Shown piece by piece: positions 18,326 to 26,217 of a stretch of 64,000 nucleotides of DNA. The notes under the pieces are model-generated. The model had not been told where the DNA came from. It was given only the letters and a program-made list of their open reading frames with translations, and did not search any database. Origin of the DNA: Pseudomonas sp. RIT-562. GTDB taxonomy: Bacteria > Pseudomonadota > Gammaproteobacteria > Pseudomonadales > Pseudomonadaceae. The stretch spans positions 62,001-126,000 of the forward strand of contig NZ_JAPJIV010000018.1 in NCBI RefSeq assembly GCF_026241895.1. The letters are read 5' to 3'. A program made the position numbers and the translations under genes. How positions within the stretch are numbered: the first letter of the stretch is position 1; each line of letters starts with the position of its first letter.

Positions 18326-19561
18326 TCAGTCGCGGTTGGCCGCTTCCCAAGCTTTCAGATCGAACCCGTCAGTGGCGGCCTCAACTGCCGTCAGCTTGGG
18401 CGCGCGAGCAAGAATCTTGCGCGCCGCCATGTGATCGCCCATGCGATTGCAGGACTCCACGGCCACCAGACGGTCATTGCGGAAACACAGCACAGACGCT
18501 TGATGTTCTTCGACTGAACCGAGCACGACGGTACTGTCATAGCCATGCGAGAGTCCGGCGATCTGCAGTTTCAAGTTGCCTTGATCGGTCCAGAACCAGG
18601 GCAGGGCGCTATAAGGTGCCGGTTTACCCATCAAGCGTGCAGCCACTGTGCGGGCCTGGTCGATGGCGTTCTGCACCGACTCGAGGCGGGTGTGTAACTC
18701 ATTGTTTTGCAGGCACGGGAAGCTGGCGACATCGCCTACCGCGGAAATTTGCGGGTCAGAGGTCAGCAGGCTGGCGTCCACCTTGATGCCGTTCTCGATG
18801 TCCAGACCGGCTTCAGTCGCCAGCTGCGCATTGGGAATCACACCGATACCAAACACCACCAGGTCAGCAGGGAGTGCACGTCCGTCACCGGTTTGTACCG
18901 CGCACACCTTGCCGTTATCGCCGTCGATGCGGCTTAAACCCTGGCGGAAGTCAAAATGGACGCCCCACGCTTCATGGGCCTGGCGAAACAATTCCGACAT
19001 TTCCCGCGACACGGCACGAGCCATGGGACGCTCGCCCAGCTCCAGTACGTGCACATTAGCCCCTAGGGCAGCGGCCACCGCCGCAAACTCGAGGCCGATA
19101 AACCCGGCTCCAATCACCACCACGTTGCGCGCTTCTTTCGCCAGCGGCGCCAGGGCGTCGGCATCGGCTTTGGTTTTGATACCGAACACTTGCGGCAACT
19201 CTGCGCCGGGAACCGGCAGGGGGCGGTTGTGGGCTCCGGTCGCCAGTACCAGATGGTCGTAACTGACAGCAGCACCCGAGGCTAACACCACGCGTCGGTT
19301 CAGGCGGTCGATCGCGGTCGCCTGGTCATGCAGCAGTTCAATGCGCTGGGTGGTGTAGAAATCAGCAGGACGAAACAGCAGATTGGTCGCCTGGATCTTG
19401 CCGAGCAGATAGGCTTTGGACAATGGCGGGCGCTGGTAGGGCAGGCCTGGCTCATCGCCGATCAGGGTGATGCGCCCGTCAAAGCCTTCCTGGCGCAGGG
19501 AGGCAGCGACCTGAAATCCGGCCTGGCCAGCACCGACGATAACGACTGAGGCGAGGGTCAT
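18326..19561 (-). CDS. NAD(P)H-dependent ferredoxin reductase (putidaredoxin reductase type)
   Basis: The product is 411 residues. The FAD-binding loop is VVIVGAGQAG at the N-terminus, a second dinucleotide fold for NAD(P)H reads VVVIGAGFIGLEFAA near residue 145, and the ISAVGDVASFP FAD segment follows. The C-terminal domain contains PWFWTDQ, typical of reductases serving P450 and Rieske systems. It lies 20 bp downstream of a [2Fe-2S] ferredoxin gene. It should pass electrons from NAD(P)H to that ferredoxin and perhaps to DitA3. The start follows AAGGAG; the longer upstream reading overlaps the ferredoxin gene and is rejected. Confidence 0.9.
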   Translation of the reverse strand: MTLASVVIVGAGQAGFQVAASLRQEGFDGRITLIGDEPGLPYQRPPLSKAYLLGKIQATNLLFRPADFYTTQRIELLHDQATAIDRLNRRVVLASGAAVSYDHLVLATGAHNRPLPVPGAELPQVFGIKTKADADALAPLAKEARNVVVIGAGFIGLEFAAVAAALGANVHVLELGERPMARAVSREMSELFRQAHEAWGVHFDFRQGLSRIDGDNGKVCAVQTGDGRALPADLVVFGIGVIPNAQLATEAGLDIENGIKVDASLLTSDPQISAVGDVASFPCLQNNELHTRLESVQNAIDQARTVAARLMGKPAPYSALPWFWTDQGNLKLQIAGLSHGYDSTVVLGSVEEHQASVLCFRNDRLVAVESCNRMGDHMAARKILARAPKLTAVEAATDGFDLKAWEAANRD

Positions 19562-19581
19562 GGGAACTCCTTCACGCGCAT

Positions 19582-19902
19582 TCAGAATTGCGACGACGGC
19601 AGGTGCAAAACCATGCCGTCCATGTCTTCGCTGATGATCATTTGACAGCTCAAGCGGCTGCTGTCGCGACGTTCGAAAGCGTACTCGAGCATGTCGTTCT
19701 CCATGCCTTCCGCCGCTTGCACCTTGCCCAGCCAGGCCTCGTCGACATAGGTGTGACAGGTGGCGCAACTGCAGGCACCACCGCAGTCGGCAGAAATACC
19801 CGGCACCGAGGCGAAGGTCGCGGCTTGCATCACCGACTGGCCGATGTCGCCTTTGACTTGATGGGCGGTGCCGTTGTGTTCAATAAATGTCAATGTGGGC
19901 AT
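19582..19902 (-). CDS. [2Fe-2S] ferredoxin, adrenodoxin/putidaredoxin type
   Basis: The product is 106 residues. Cluster ligands are Cys40, Cys46, Cys49 and Cys86 in the C-x5-C-x2-C...C arrangement, with an extra Cys44 as in many putidaredoxin relatives. It is the expected partner of the reductase encoded next to it and of one or both P450s in the window. It differs from DitA3, which has a [3Fe-4S]-type pattern, so the island encodes two distinct ferredoxins. Confidence 0.9.
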   Translation of the reverse strand: MPTLTFIEHNGTAHQVKGDIGQSVMQAATFASVPGISADCGGACSCATCHTYVDEAWLGKVQAAEGMENDMLEYAFERRDSSRLSCQMIISEDMDGMVLHLPSSQF

Positions 19903-19929
19903 GTTCTGCTCCGATTCTTGTTAGGGGGC

Positions 19930-21192
19930 TCAGGATTGGCTGGGAATGGTTTGCACGTTGAAGTGCGGCACTCGCCCAAGGGTCAGTAGCAACAGCGGAC
20001 CGATCAGGCAGCAGGCGGCGCTATAAACCAGCATGGCGTTATACGATCCGGTGCGCGCCAGCATGTACGCAAAGAGCAACGGCGCCAGCGCCGAAGCCAC
20101 GGTATTGAGGCCCTGATGCACGCCGAACAGGCGGCCGTATTCGCGCAAGCCGAAGTAGCGGGCAATCAGGAACGCGGCAATATCGAACTCCGCCCCGGCG
20201 CCAAAACCAACCAGCACCGCCGCCAGCATGAGCGGGGCAAATTCGGTGGTCGGGCTCAGGTAGATGAAACAACCGATAGCGGGCAGCACCAGGCTGATCG
20301 CAGACACAATCGGCGGCCACAGACGATCGAGCAGATAGCCGATAAGCATGCGGCCGAAGATCAGCGAAATACCAAAGCAGCTGAAAATGGTGGCCGCGTC
20401 CCCCGCGGATAGGCCTCGGGCTTGCAGCATGGGCACGGTGCTGGTGACCATGCCGACAATCGAAGAAATCACCAGGCTGAGCGCCAGGTTACAGGTCCAG
20501 AATTTCAGCGAGCCCATGCCTTCACGAAAAGACATGCCGGGCAATTGCTCCAGCGCACGCCCGCCGTCACGGTGACCGGCAACAGAGGGTAGTTTGAACC
20601 ACAGCAGAATCAGCGGCAGCAGCACCAACAGATTGAGCAGCGCGAGAATCACGAAGGCCGCGCGCCAGTCCCATTGCTCGATGCCCCAGGCCATCAGCCG
20701 GGGAATGATGGCGGCAGTGACACCAGTCCCGGACAGACCAATGGCGAGCGCCAGGCCGCGATTGCTGTCGAACCAAAGACTGATCAGCTGGGTCCAGGTT
20801 ACGGCCAGCGCGCCCATGCCGACGATGGGCAGCAGTGCAAAGGCGATGTACATCGACCAGATCGATTGGGTCAGCTGCGTGGTTGCCAGGTAACCGAGTG
20901 ACAACAACAGCAGGGAAATAACGGTAACGCGCTTCATGCCGTAGCGCAGGTTGAACCAACCCACCAACTGCAATGACACCACCGCGCCGCCAAACAGAAA
21001 GGTGATGCAGGCTTGCAGCTCACTTTTGCTCCAGCCAAAGGCATCGCCGAGCGGCACGACCAGTGTGCCGAAACCATAGAGCAGGGCGGCGTTGATGCTG
21101 ATGGCCACTCCGGCGACCGACAAAATCAGGATTTTCCAGCTTTGGCGGAATTCGCGCAGATCGATTGCCGCTTCGTTTCTAGACGGGTGCAT
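19930..21192 (-). CDS. MFS transporter (monocarboxylate-type), paralogue of the carrier at 15688
   Basis: The product is 420 residues with twelve predicted membrane helices. It aligns by eye with the 15688 carrier through most of its length, sharing AALLYGFGTLVVPL, the TWTQLISLWFDSNRGLALA-like loop and the AGAEFDIAAFLIARYFGL segment. It heads the minus-strand ferredoxin, reductase and SDR run and diverges from ditA3 over a 361-bp regulatory gap. The start at 21192 removes 21 residues of a longer reading and follows GGAAG. Substrate is inferred to be a resin acid or an oxidised derivative. Confidence 0.85.
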   Translation of the reverse strand: MHPSRNEAAIDLREFRQSWKILILSVAGVAISINAALLYGFGTLVVPLGDAFGWSKSELQACITFLFGGAVVSLQLVGWFNLRYGMKRVTVISLLLLSLGYLATTQLTQSIWSMYIAFALLPIVGMGALAVTWTQLISLWFDSNRGLALAIGLSGTGVTAAIIPRLMAWGIEQWDWRAAFVILALLNLLVLLPLILLWFKLPSVAGHRDGGRALEQLPGMSFREGMGSLKFWTCNLALSLVISSIVGMVTSTVPMLQARGLSAGDAATIFSCFGISLIFGRMLIGYLLDRLWPPIVSAISLVLPAIGCFIYLSPTTEFAPLMLAAVLVGFGAGAEFDIAAFLIARYFGLREYGRLFGVHQGLNTVASALAPLLFAYMLARTGSYNAMLVYSAACCLIGPLLLLTLGRVPHFNVQTIPSQS

Positions 21193-21261
21193 GGAGTTGG
21201 CTTCCTTATAGGTTTTGTTGAGCCAAGCACTGCTACAAGTGGTGATGTGAATCACCGCCAG

Positions 21262-21283
21262 CAGATTCTTTGAACAGAATCTG
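21262..21283. promoter_or_regulatory. Palindrome CAGATTCT-N6-AGAATCTG, candidate DitR site
   Basis: Arms are 21262-21269 and 21276-21283 with spacer TTGAAC. The core ATTCT-N6-AGAAT recurs with identical spacing at 26173-26188 before ditR. A T-run follows, but no plus-strand gene ends here, so an operator is preferred over a terminator. Confidence 0.55.
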
Positions 21284-21306
21284 GTTTTTTAATCAGAATA
21301 AAATCA

Positions 21307-21358
21307 GAAATTCGGCTTTGTCCAGCGCAGCTATCTGACTAACGGACAAACGAATTTC
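21307..21358. promoter_or_regulatory. Imperfect long inverted repeat with a TetR-site-like half
   Basis: GAAATTCGgcTTTGTCC (21307-21323) and GGACAAACGAATTTC (21344-21358) are complementary apart from a 2-nt insertion. The half GACAAACGAA differs in one base from the arm GTCAAACGAA of the palindrome at 12220-12246, hinting at a shared regulator. Confidence 0.45.
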
Positions 21359-21500
21359 ATGCGTTGCACCCACGGTTGAATCACTCTGAAGCCAGCCGTG
21401 TTCAACATCCTGCTGCGATTCCCTTTTTTTAAGCCAAGGCAATGATCAGGGACAGCGGATGAGCCTCAGCATATCCGCGTTAAAAATTAATTGCACATAA

Positions 21501-21525
21501 AATAAATAAGTGTTCATAATTTGCA
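21501..21525 (+). promoter_or_regulatory. AAGTGTYC promoter box before ditA3
   Basis: Contains AAATAAATAAGTGTTCATAA, ending about 33 bp before the ditA3 start. It is one of several similar boxes in front of core dit units (see also 28648, 30488, 33504, 36220, 41915 and 43353). Confidence 0.5.
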
Positions 21526-21553
21526 AAAGCTGAACCTGATAAAGGAGAAAAAA

Positions 21554-21790
21554 ATGAGTTCAGAAAAAGCGCAGTTCAAAGCGGTGGCCGACCGAAGCCG
21601 CTGCTGTGGTTATGGTTTGTGTGCTGCGATTTGCCCCAGCCTGTACAAGCTTGATGCCGATGGCATGGTGTACCTCGACGATGCCCGCGTGCCGCCGGAG
21701 TTGGAGGAGGAGGCTCGTGAGGGTGCAGCCGCTTGCCCCGCGGAGGCCATCTGGCTTGAGCCCATCACCCCGGATGACGAAGCCGTTTGA
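21554..21790 (+). CDS. ditA3: Ferredoxin of the diterpenoid dioxygenase, [3Fe-4S]-type
   Basis: The product is 78 residues. Its motif is C17-x2-Y20-x2-C23-x3-C27-P, with Cys61-Pro near the end; Tyr20 replaces the usual third cluster ligand, which points to a [3Fe-4S] cluster. Cys18 is an additional cysteine. In P. abietaniphila the diterpenoid dioxygenase DitA is unusual in using such a ferredoxin rather than a Rieske or plant-type one. The gene lies far from ditA1A2 and heads the ditB-C-D-E run, as in that species. AAAGGAG sits 6 bp before ATG 21554. Confidence 0.9.
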   Translation: MSSEKAQFKAVADRSRCCGYGLCAAICPSLYKLDADGMVYLDDARVPPELEEEAREGAAACPAEAIWLEPITPDDEAV

Positions 21791-21842
21791 TGGCGTGAGC
21801 GCCTGCCGCAAACGTGATAACCACTGAGGTGAGGATGTGCTA

Positions 21843-22601
21843 ATGGGTCGATTACCAAACAAGGTCGCGCTGATAACCGGTACAGGCGGCGGCCAGGGCA
21901 GGGCTGCGGCGCTACGTTTTGCCCGTGAAGGGGCGATTGTGGTCGGTTGCGATTTCAATGCCGAAGGTCACGAGGAGACTGCAGCGTTGATGCAGGCCGA
22001 GGGTTTTACCCTGTACGGCTCGGCACCCGTGGACCTGGGTGATCATGAACAGGCCAAGGCCTGGATCGATGCCGCCGTGGCTGAACACGGGCGCATCGAC
22101 ATCCTGTACAACAACGCTTCCGCCGCACGCTTCGGGCTGGTCAGCGAGCTGTCGATCGAAGATTGGCAGTACACCATGCGCAACGAAATCGACCTGCTGT
22201 TCTATACCACCAAATATGCATGGCACCACTTGGCCGAACAGCGCGGAGTGATCATCAATGTATCGTCCACCGCTGCATGGGGTGGCTCGAAAGTGGCCGG
22301 CATTTCCGCGCATTCGGCTGCAAAGGGCGCTGTGGTGTCCTTCACTCGCCAGTTGGCGGTAGAAGGGGCGCCGTTCGGTATACGTGCGGTCAGTTTGAGC
22401 CCGGGATTTGTCGCGACGCCTGGCACCCGGCCTTTTCTGGAAGACCCCAAAATGCGCGCCATGCTGCTGGATGGCGTATTGATGGATCGCCCCGGCGAAC
22501 CCGAGGAAGTGGTGGCAATGGCGGTCTTTGTCGCCTCGGATGAGGCTTCATTCATTACCGGTTCGGACTTCGTCATCGATGGCGGGTTACTCGCGATCTA
22601 G
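21843..22601 (+). CDS. ditB: Short-chain dehydrogenase, probable dihydrodiol dehydrogenase
   Basis: The product is 252 residues. The cofactor motif ITGTGGGQGRAAA and the beta-2 acid CDFN suggest NAD+. NNAS follows. At the catalytic position, where SDRs have Tyr-x3-Lys, the sequence reads SAHSAAKGAV, so His replaces Tyr while Lys is kept. By position between ditA3 and ditC it should rearomatise the cis-diol made by DitA to a catechol-like product. That role is inferred, and the substituted residue deserves testing. ATG 21843 follows GAGG and is favoured over GTG 21837. Confidence 0.75.
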   Translation: MGRLPNKVALITGTGGGQGRAAALRFAREGAIVVGCDFNAEGHEETAALMQAEGFTLYGSAPVDLGDHEQAKAWIDAAVAEHGRIDILYNNASAARFGLVSELSIEDWQYTMRNEIDLLFYTTKYAWHHLAEQRGVIINVSSTAAWGGSKVAGISAHSAAKGAVVSFTRQLAVEGAPFGIRAVSLSPGFVATPGTRPFLEDPKMRAMLLDGVLMDRPGEPEEVVAMAVFVASDEASFITGSDFVIDGGLLAI

Positions 22602-22667
22602 CACGCGCGGCGCCCTGGCATGGGCTACCGGCACCCTTTCATCTCGAACAATAACAAGGTGAATAAC

Positions 22668-23618
22668 GTGGACATCATCGGTATCGGTTACATGGGCTTT
22701 GAGACCCCCAATCTCCAAGCGTGGCGTGAGTACGGCCCTCAGGTGATGGGTTTTGGCATAGGCAAGAACCCCGAGAGTGATCCCGATTCGCTGTACTTCA
22801 AGATCGATGATCGTCGGCATCGCTTCGCTTTTCATCCTGGCAAGGTAGACCGCATTGTCTACATCGGTTGGGAAGCGGTGGGGCGCATGGCGTTCGAGGA
22901 CGGCATCAAGAAGCTGGCAGCCGCCAATGTCGACTTCACTCGCGGTGATGCTGAGCTGTGCGAAAAGCGTGGCGTGCGTGAATTAGTGCGTTTTCGTGAC
23001 CCGGTGGGGTATCAGCACGAATTGTTTTACGGGCAAAAATGGCTGCCGCGCTCGTTCCAGCCGGGCCGCCCGCACAGTGGTTTCCTTGCCGACGAACGGG
23101 GTGCGGGTCATGTGGTGCTGATCACCCCGGACTACACTCCGGAACTGGAAGACTTCCTGCTTAATGTCATGGGTTTCAGCTGGTATGGCGCTGGTGCGGG
23201 CAAGGGACGAACCGGTTTCTTCCGCTCCAAACTCAACCATCACACCAGCCATGACATCGCTTATGGTCACGGACCGGGTCGCATGGGCGTGCAGCATGTC
23301 GGGCTGTTTGTACGCAACGTGCGTGATGTCGGTGAGACCTACGACATCGTGCGTCAGCGTGAACTGCCGATGATGATGACCCTCGGCCAACATGCCCAGG
23401 ACCCCCATCTGTCGTTCTACCATTTCAATCCGTCCGGGTTCGCCTTCGAGACCATTGCTGAAATCGAGCCATGGCAAGGCGATCCCTATGAGCTGAATCC
23501 AGAAAAACTCAGCCTGTGGGGCCACGAAATGGTCGGGCCAATTCTCGGCGCCAGCGTCAAGACGCCGGAAGAAGTGCTCGACGCCGAGTACCTGCCGACC
23601 TACTTGGCCAAGCGCTGA
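22668..23618 (+). CDS. ditC: Extradiol ring-cleavage dioxygenase (BphC-type VOC fold)
   Basis: The product is 316 residues from a GTG start. The Fe(II) ligand triad is visible as His148 (GAGHVV), His210 (GVQHVG) and Glu261 (GFAFET), the positions expected for BphC-type enzymes (146, 210, 260). It should cleave the dihydroxylated ring C of 7-oxo-11,12-dihydroxy-8,13-abietadienoic acid or its rearomatised form in meta position. A longer reading from 22620 exists, but AAGGTGA just before GTG 22668 and the family N-terminus IIGIGYMGFET favour this start. Confidence 0.9.
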   Translation: MDIIGIGYMGFETPNLQAWREYGPQVMGFGIGKNPESDPDSLYFKIDDRRHRFAFHPGKVDRIVYIGWEAVGRMAFEDGIKKLAAANVDFTRGDAELCEKRGVRELVRFRDPVGYQHELFYGQKWLPRSFQPGRPHSGFLADERGAGHVVLITPDYTPELEDFLLNVMGFSWYGAGAGKGRTGFFRSKLNHHTSHDIAYGHGPGRMGVQHVGLFVRNVRDVGETYDIVRQRELPMMMTLGQHAQDPHLSFYHFNPSGFAFETIAEIEPWQGDPYELNPEKLSLWGHEMVGPILGASVKTPEEVLDAEYLPTYLAKR

Positions 23619-23619
23619 C

Positions 23620-24504
23620 ATGCGTCTGGCGCGGGTCGAAGTTGCCGGGCAAGCGTTCTGGGCGTTGCTGAATGCGCAAGCTGATTGCTTTCGGCGAATT
23701 AATGCTCCTTTCGCCCACTGGGCCGGGCTAGGGGCGGATCTTGCGCCAGACGCCCTCGACCCGAGTGGCGAATGGTTGCCGTTGTCGGCTGCGCGCCTGC
23801 TTGCGCCATTGGAACCCGGTAGCCGGGTTTTTGGTGTGGGCCTCAATTACCTCAGCCACCTCAAGCGCCTTGGCAGTGATTCTCCGGCGCACCCGTTGGC
23901 GTACATGAAACCGGAGTCAGCGCTGGTTGGTGCCTATGACGAGATCGATTATTCGCCGCTGACCACCCAGCTTGATTACGAGGTGGAACTGGTCGCCGTA
24001 GTGGGCCGCCCGTTGCTGGATGAACCGCATGCCAGCGACTGCCTGCTGGGGTATACGGTGGGCAATGACATAAGTGCGCGCGATGCCGGCAAGCAGATTG
24101 GTCGTCTGGACCTGTTGACCCAGAAAGCCATGGACCGCACCACACCGGTAGGTCCATGGATCGTGACCGCGGACGAGCTGGGTGTAACGGGGCAACCGGC
24201 TTTAGATATGCGCCTGAGCGTTAACTATGAACTGCGCCAGCAGGACAATACCCGGCAGATGATTTTTCCCCTGGATGAGTTGCTCAATTATCTGGATGCA
24301 CGCATCAGTCTGCGTCCTGGCGACCTGGTGTTTACCGGATCCACCCACGGCGTAGGACTGGAAAGCGGGCGTTTTTTACGGCCGGGTGATCGGGTCGAGG
24401 CTGAGATTGCAGGTATCGGTCGACAGAGCAATACCATCGCTGCGCCACGCCAACTCATCCCCGCCCGTGCGGCGGGGCGACTGGGTCAGCCGCTGGACAA
24501 GTAA
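23620..24504 (+). CDS. ditD: Fumarylacetoacetate hydrolase (FAH) family protein
   Basis: The product is 294 residues. The FAH core is seen from about residue 70: GVGLNYLSHL, then the metal-binding acids in the DYEVELVAVVGR region, then YTVGNDISARD. FAH-fold enzymes hydrolyse, decarboxylate or isomerise diketo-acid products. Directly after the ring-cleavage gene it may act on the meta-cleavage product, where other pathways use an alpha/beta hydrolase. The ATG follows the ditC stop by one base with no clear ribosome-binding site, so translation is probably coupled. The ditD name follows gene order. Confidence 0.75.
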   Translation: MRLARVEVAGQAFWALLNAQADCFRRINAPFAHWAGLGADLAPDALDPSGEWLPLSAARLLAPLEPGSRVFGVGLNYLSHLKRLGSDSPAHPLAYMKPESALVGAYDEIDYSPLTTQLDYEVELVAVVGRPLLDEPHASDCLLGYTVGNDISARDAGKQIGRLDLLTQKAMDRTTPVGPWIVTADELGVTGQPALDMRLSVNYELRQQDNTRQMIFPLDELLNYLDARISLRPGDLVFTGSTHGVGLESGRFLRPGDRVEAEIAGIGRQSNTIAAPRQLIPARAAGRLGQPLDK

Positions 24505-24542
24505 TCCCTGAAACTGACTGGCGTAGCCGCTGAGGAGTGATG

Positions 24543-26129
24543 ATGAGCGAGGGTTCGGCGTGGGCGCCGTTTCGCAACAAAGCGTTCCGCGGTTTATGGC
24601 TGGCAGCCGCAGTGGTCAACATGGCTATCTGGATGCAGACGGTCGCCGCGGCGTGGATCATGACCACATTGACGACGTCGGCAGCCATGGTCTCTCTGGT
24701 GCAAACCGCCGTGACCCTACCGGTATTTCTGTTTGCCTTTCCCGGTGGGGTGATTGCCGATCGGGTAGACCGTCGCAGTTGGCTGATCATTACCCAGTGC
24801 ATGATGCTGTTCGCCGCACTGGTGTTGTGTGTGCTGGCGTACAGCGCGCACATGGAAACCTGGGGCTTGTTGGCGTTTACCTTTGTGCTCGGTACTGGCA
24901 GTGCGCTGGGCATGTCGGCGTGGATGGTGACCATGGTCGGCGTACTGCCTCGCGACCAGGTGCCGGCTGCAGTGTCCTTGAACGGAATTTCCATCAATGC
25001 CACCCGGGCTTTGGGCCCCGCGTTGGCGGGTGCACTGATTGCATACTGGAACACGACCTCGGTATTTCTGGTGATCGCGCTGTGTATGTTCGCGGTGCTC
25101 CTCTTCCTCTTTCGTATCGCGCCCAACCCGCCTGCCGTGGGCTTGCCACCGGAAACCCTGACCGGTGGCATGCGCAGTGGCCTGCGCTATATCCGGCATT
25201 CAGCGGTCCTGTTCAGCGCCATGAAGCAGGTTCTTGTGTTCACCATGAGTGCCAGTGCTTTATGGGCCTTGCTGCCACTGGTGGCCAAGCAGGAATTGGG
25301 TATGGACGCTGGTGGTTATGGCTTGCTCATGGCGTTTCTTGGTGCCGGTGCAGTATTGGCTGCGCTGAGCTTGCCGCGGTTGTATCGCGTATTGGGCATG
25401 CGTCATCTGCTGGTTTGCGGCGCCATTTCCTTTGCCCTCGCCACCCTCACTGCCGCGCTATCCAACAACCGCTACGCGGTCTGCGCAATGCTGCTGCTGG
25501 CAGGGTTCGGCTGGATGGCGGTCAACGCGACCATTTCAACGGTGGTGCAAACCTATGCCGCCAATTGGGTGCGCGCACGGGTCGCATCGGTCTATGTGTT
25601 GATCCTGATGGGCGCGATGGCGGCCGGCGGTGCGATATGGGGGGCATTGGCCGAGTATCTGGGATTGAGCCAGAGCTTGCTGCTCTCGACACTGTTGTTG
25701 CTGGTCGGCATCGCGCTGACCCGAAATGGCCATGTGGAACTGGGCCAGGAAGCAGACTTTGCCGAGGTGCAGTTGACCGACACACTCCAGCTGGCCAGTC
25801 CGGTGTCCCATTCCGAAGGACCGGTATCGGTGGAGATTGTGTACCAGGTGGCGGCGCCGGACCGCGATGAATTTCTGGCTGCCGTATACGCGGTAGGCAA
25901 GGCGCGACGGCGCAACGGTGCGCAAAACTGGCGTTTGTACCGCGACATGGCGGACCCGCAACTCTACAGCGAGCGCTTTATTGTCGAGTCATGGCTGGAA
26001 TACTTGCGCCAACAGGTTCGGGTGACCCAGGCCGACCAGGCCCAAGAGCGTCTCATCGAGCGTTTTCGTCGCGAAGATCTGCAAACCCGTCGTTTGATCT
26101 ATCAGCCGCCAGTGAAATTAACCGATTGA
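24543..26129 (+). CDS. ditE: MFS permease with C-terminal cytosolic domain
   Basis: The product is 528 residues. Residues about 8-400 form an MFS_3 (EntS-like) permease with about ten to twelve helices. About 110 C-terminal residues (from VSVEIVYQVAAPDRDEFLAA, including QNWRLYRDMADPQLYSERFI) form a ferredoxin-like ABM-type domain often fused to MFS_3 proteins. A permease gene, ditE, occupies this place in P. abietaniphila. It may export toxic resin acids or intermediates. ATG 24543 is chosen from three consecutive possible starts because GAGGAG lies 5 bp upstream. Confidence 0.8.
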   Translation: MSEGSAWAPFRNKAFRGLWLAAAVVNMAIWMQTVAAAWIMTTLTTSAAMVSLVQTAVTLPVFLFAFPGGVIADRVDRRSWLIITQCMMLFAALVLCVLAYSAHMETWGLLAFTFVLGTGSALGMSAWMVTMVGVLPRDQVPAAVSLNGISINATRALGPALAGALIAYWNTTSVFLVIALCMFAVLLFLFRIAPNPPAVGLPPETLTGGMRSGLRYIRHSAVLFSAMKQVLVFTMSASALWALLPLVAKQELGMDAGGYGLLMAFLGAGAVLAALSLPRLYRVLGMRHLLVCGAISFALATLTAALSNNRYAVCAMLLLAGFGWMAVNATISTVVQTYAANWVRARVASVYVLILMGAMAAGGAIWGALAEYLGLSQSLLLSTLLLLVGIALTRNGHVELGQEADFAEVQLTDTLQLASPVSHSEGPVSVEIVYQVAAPDRDEFLAAVYAVGKARRRNGAQNWRLYRDMADPQLYSERFIVESWLEYLRQQVRVTQADQAQERLIERFRREDLQTRRLIYQPPVKLTD

Positions 26130-26162
26130 AGTGTTCGAGTAATTCCCAGATAAAACTTTTAC

Positions 26163-26194
26163 GGCGCCAATCATTCTCAGGTTAGAATGGCGCC
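26163..26194. promoter_or_regulatory. Nested palindrome before ditR, with ATTCT-N6-AGAAT core
   Basis: Outer arms GGCGCCA (26163-26169) and TGGCGCC (26188-26194) enclose CATTCT (26172-26177) and AGAATG (26184-26189). The inner core has the same sequence and 6-nt spacing as the site at 21265-21280. It ends 23 bp before the ditR start, suggesting autoregulation. Confidence 0.6.
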
Positions 26195-26217
26195 ACTCTA
26201 AAGTTACTGGATTGGGC

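Larger units (their letters stand above)
21193..21553. promoter_or_regulatory. 361-bp divergent control region of the MFS/ferredoxin run and the ditA3 operon
   Basis: No gene is seen here. The gap is AT-richer than its surroundings and holds three structures described separately: the ATTCT-N6-AGAAT palindrome at 21262-21283, an imperfect long inverted repeat at 21307-21358, and an AAGTGTTC box at 21501-21525. In P. abietaniphila the ditA3 promoter is activated by DitR with inducer, so DitR should bind here. Confidence 0.7.

Noticed and set aside
21262-21290. A rho-independent terminator (stem followed by six T)
   Set aside because: No plus-strand gene ends here; the flanking minus-strand gene starts here. 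The matching site before ditR supports an operator instead.
26127-26146. Another AAGTGTYC box after ditE
   Set aside because: GAAGTGTTCGAGTAATTCC resembles the box, but it overlaps the ditE stop codon and the flanking match is weak, so it was not counted with the others.
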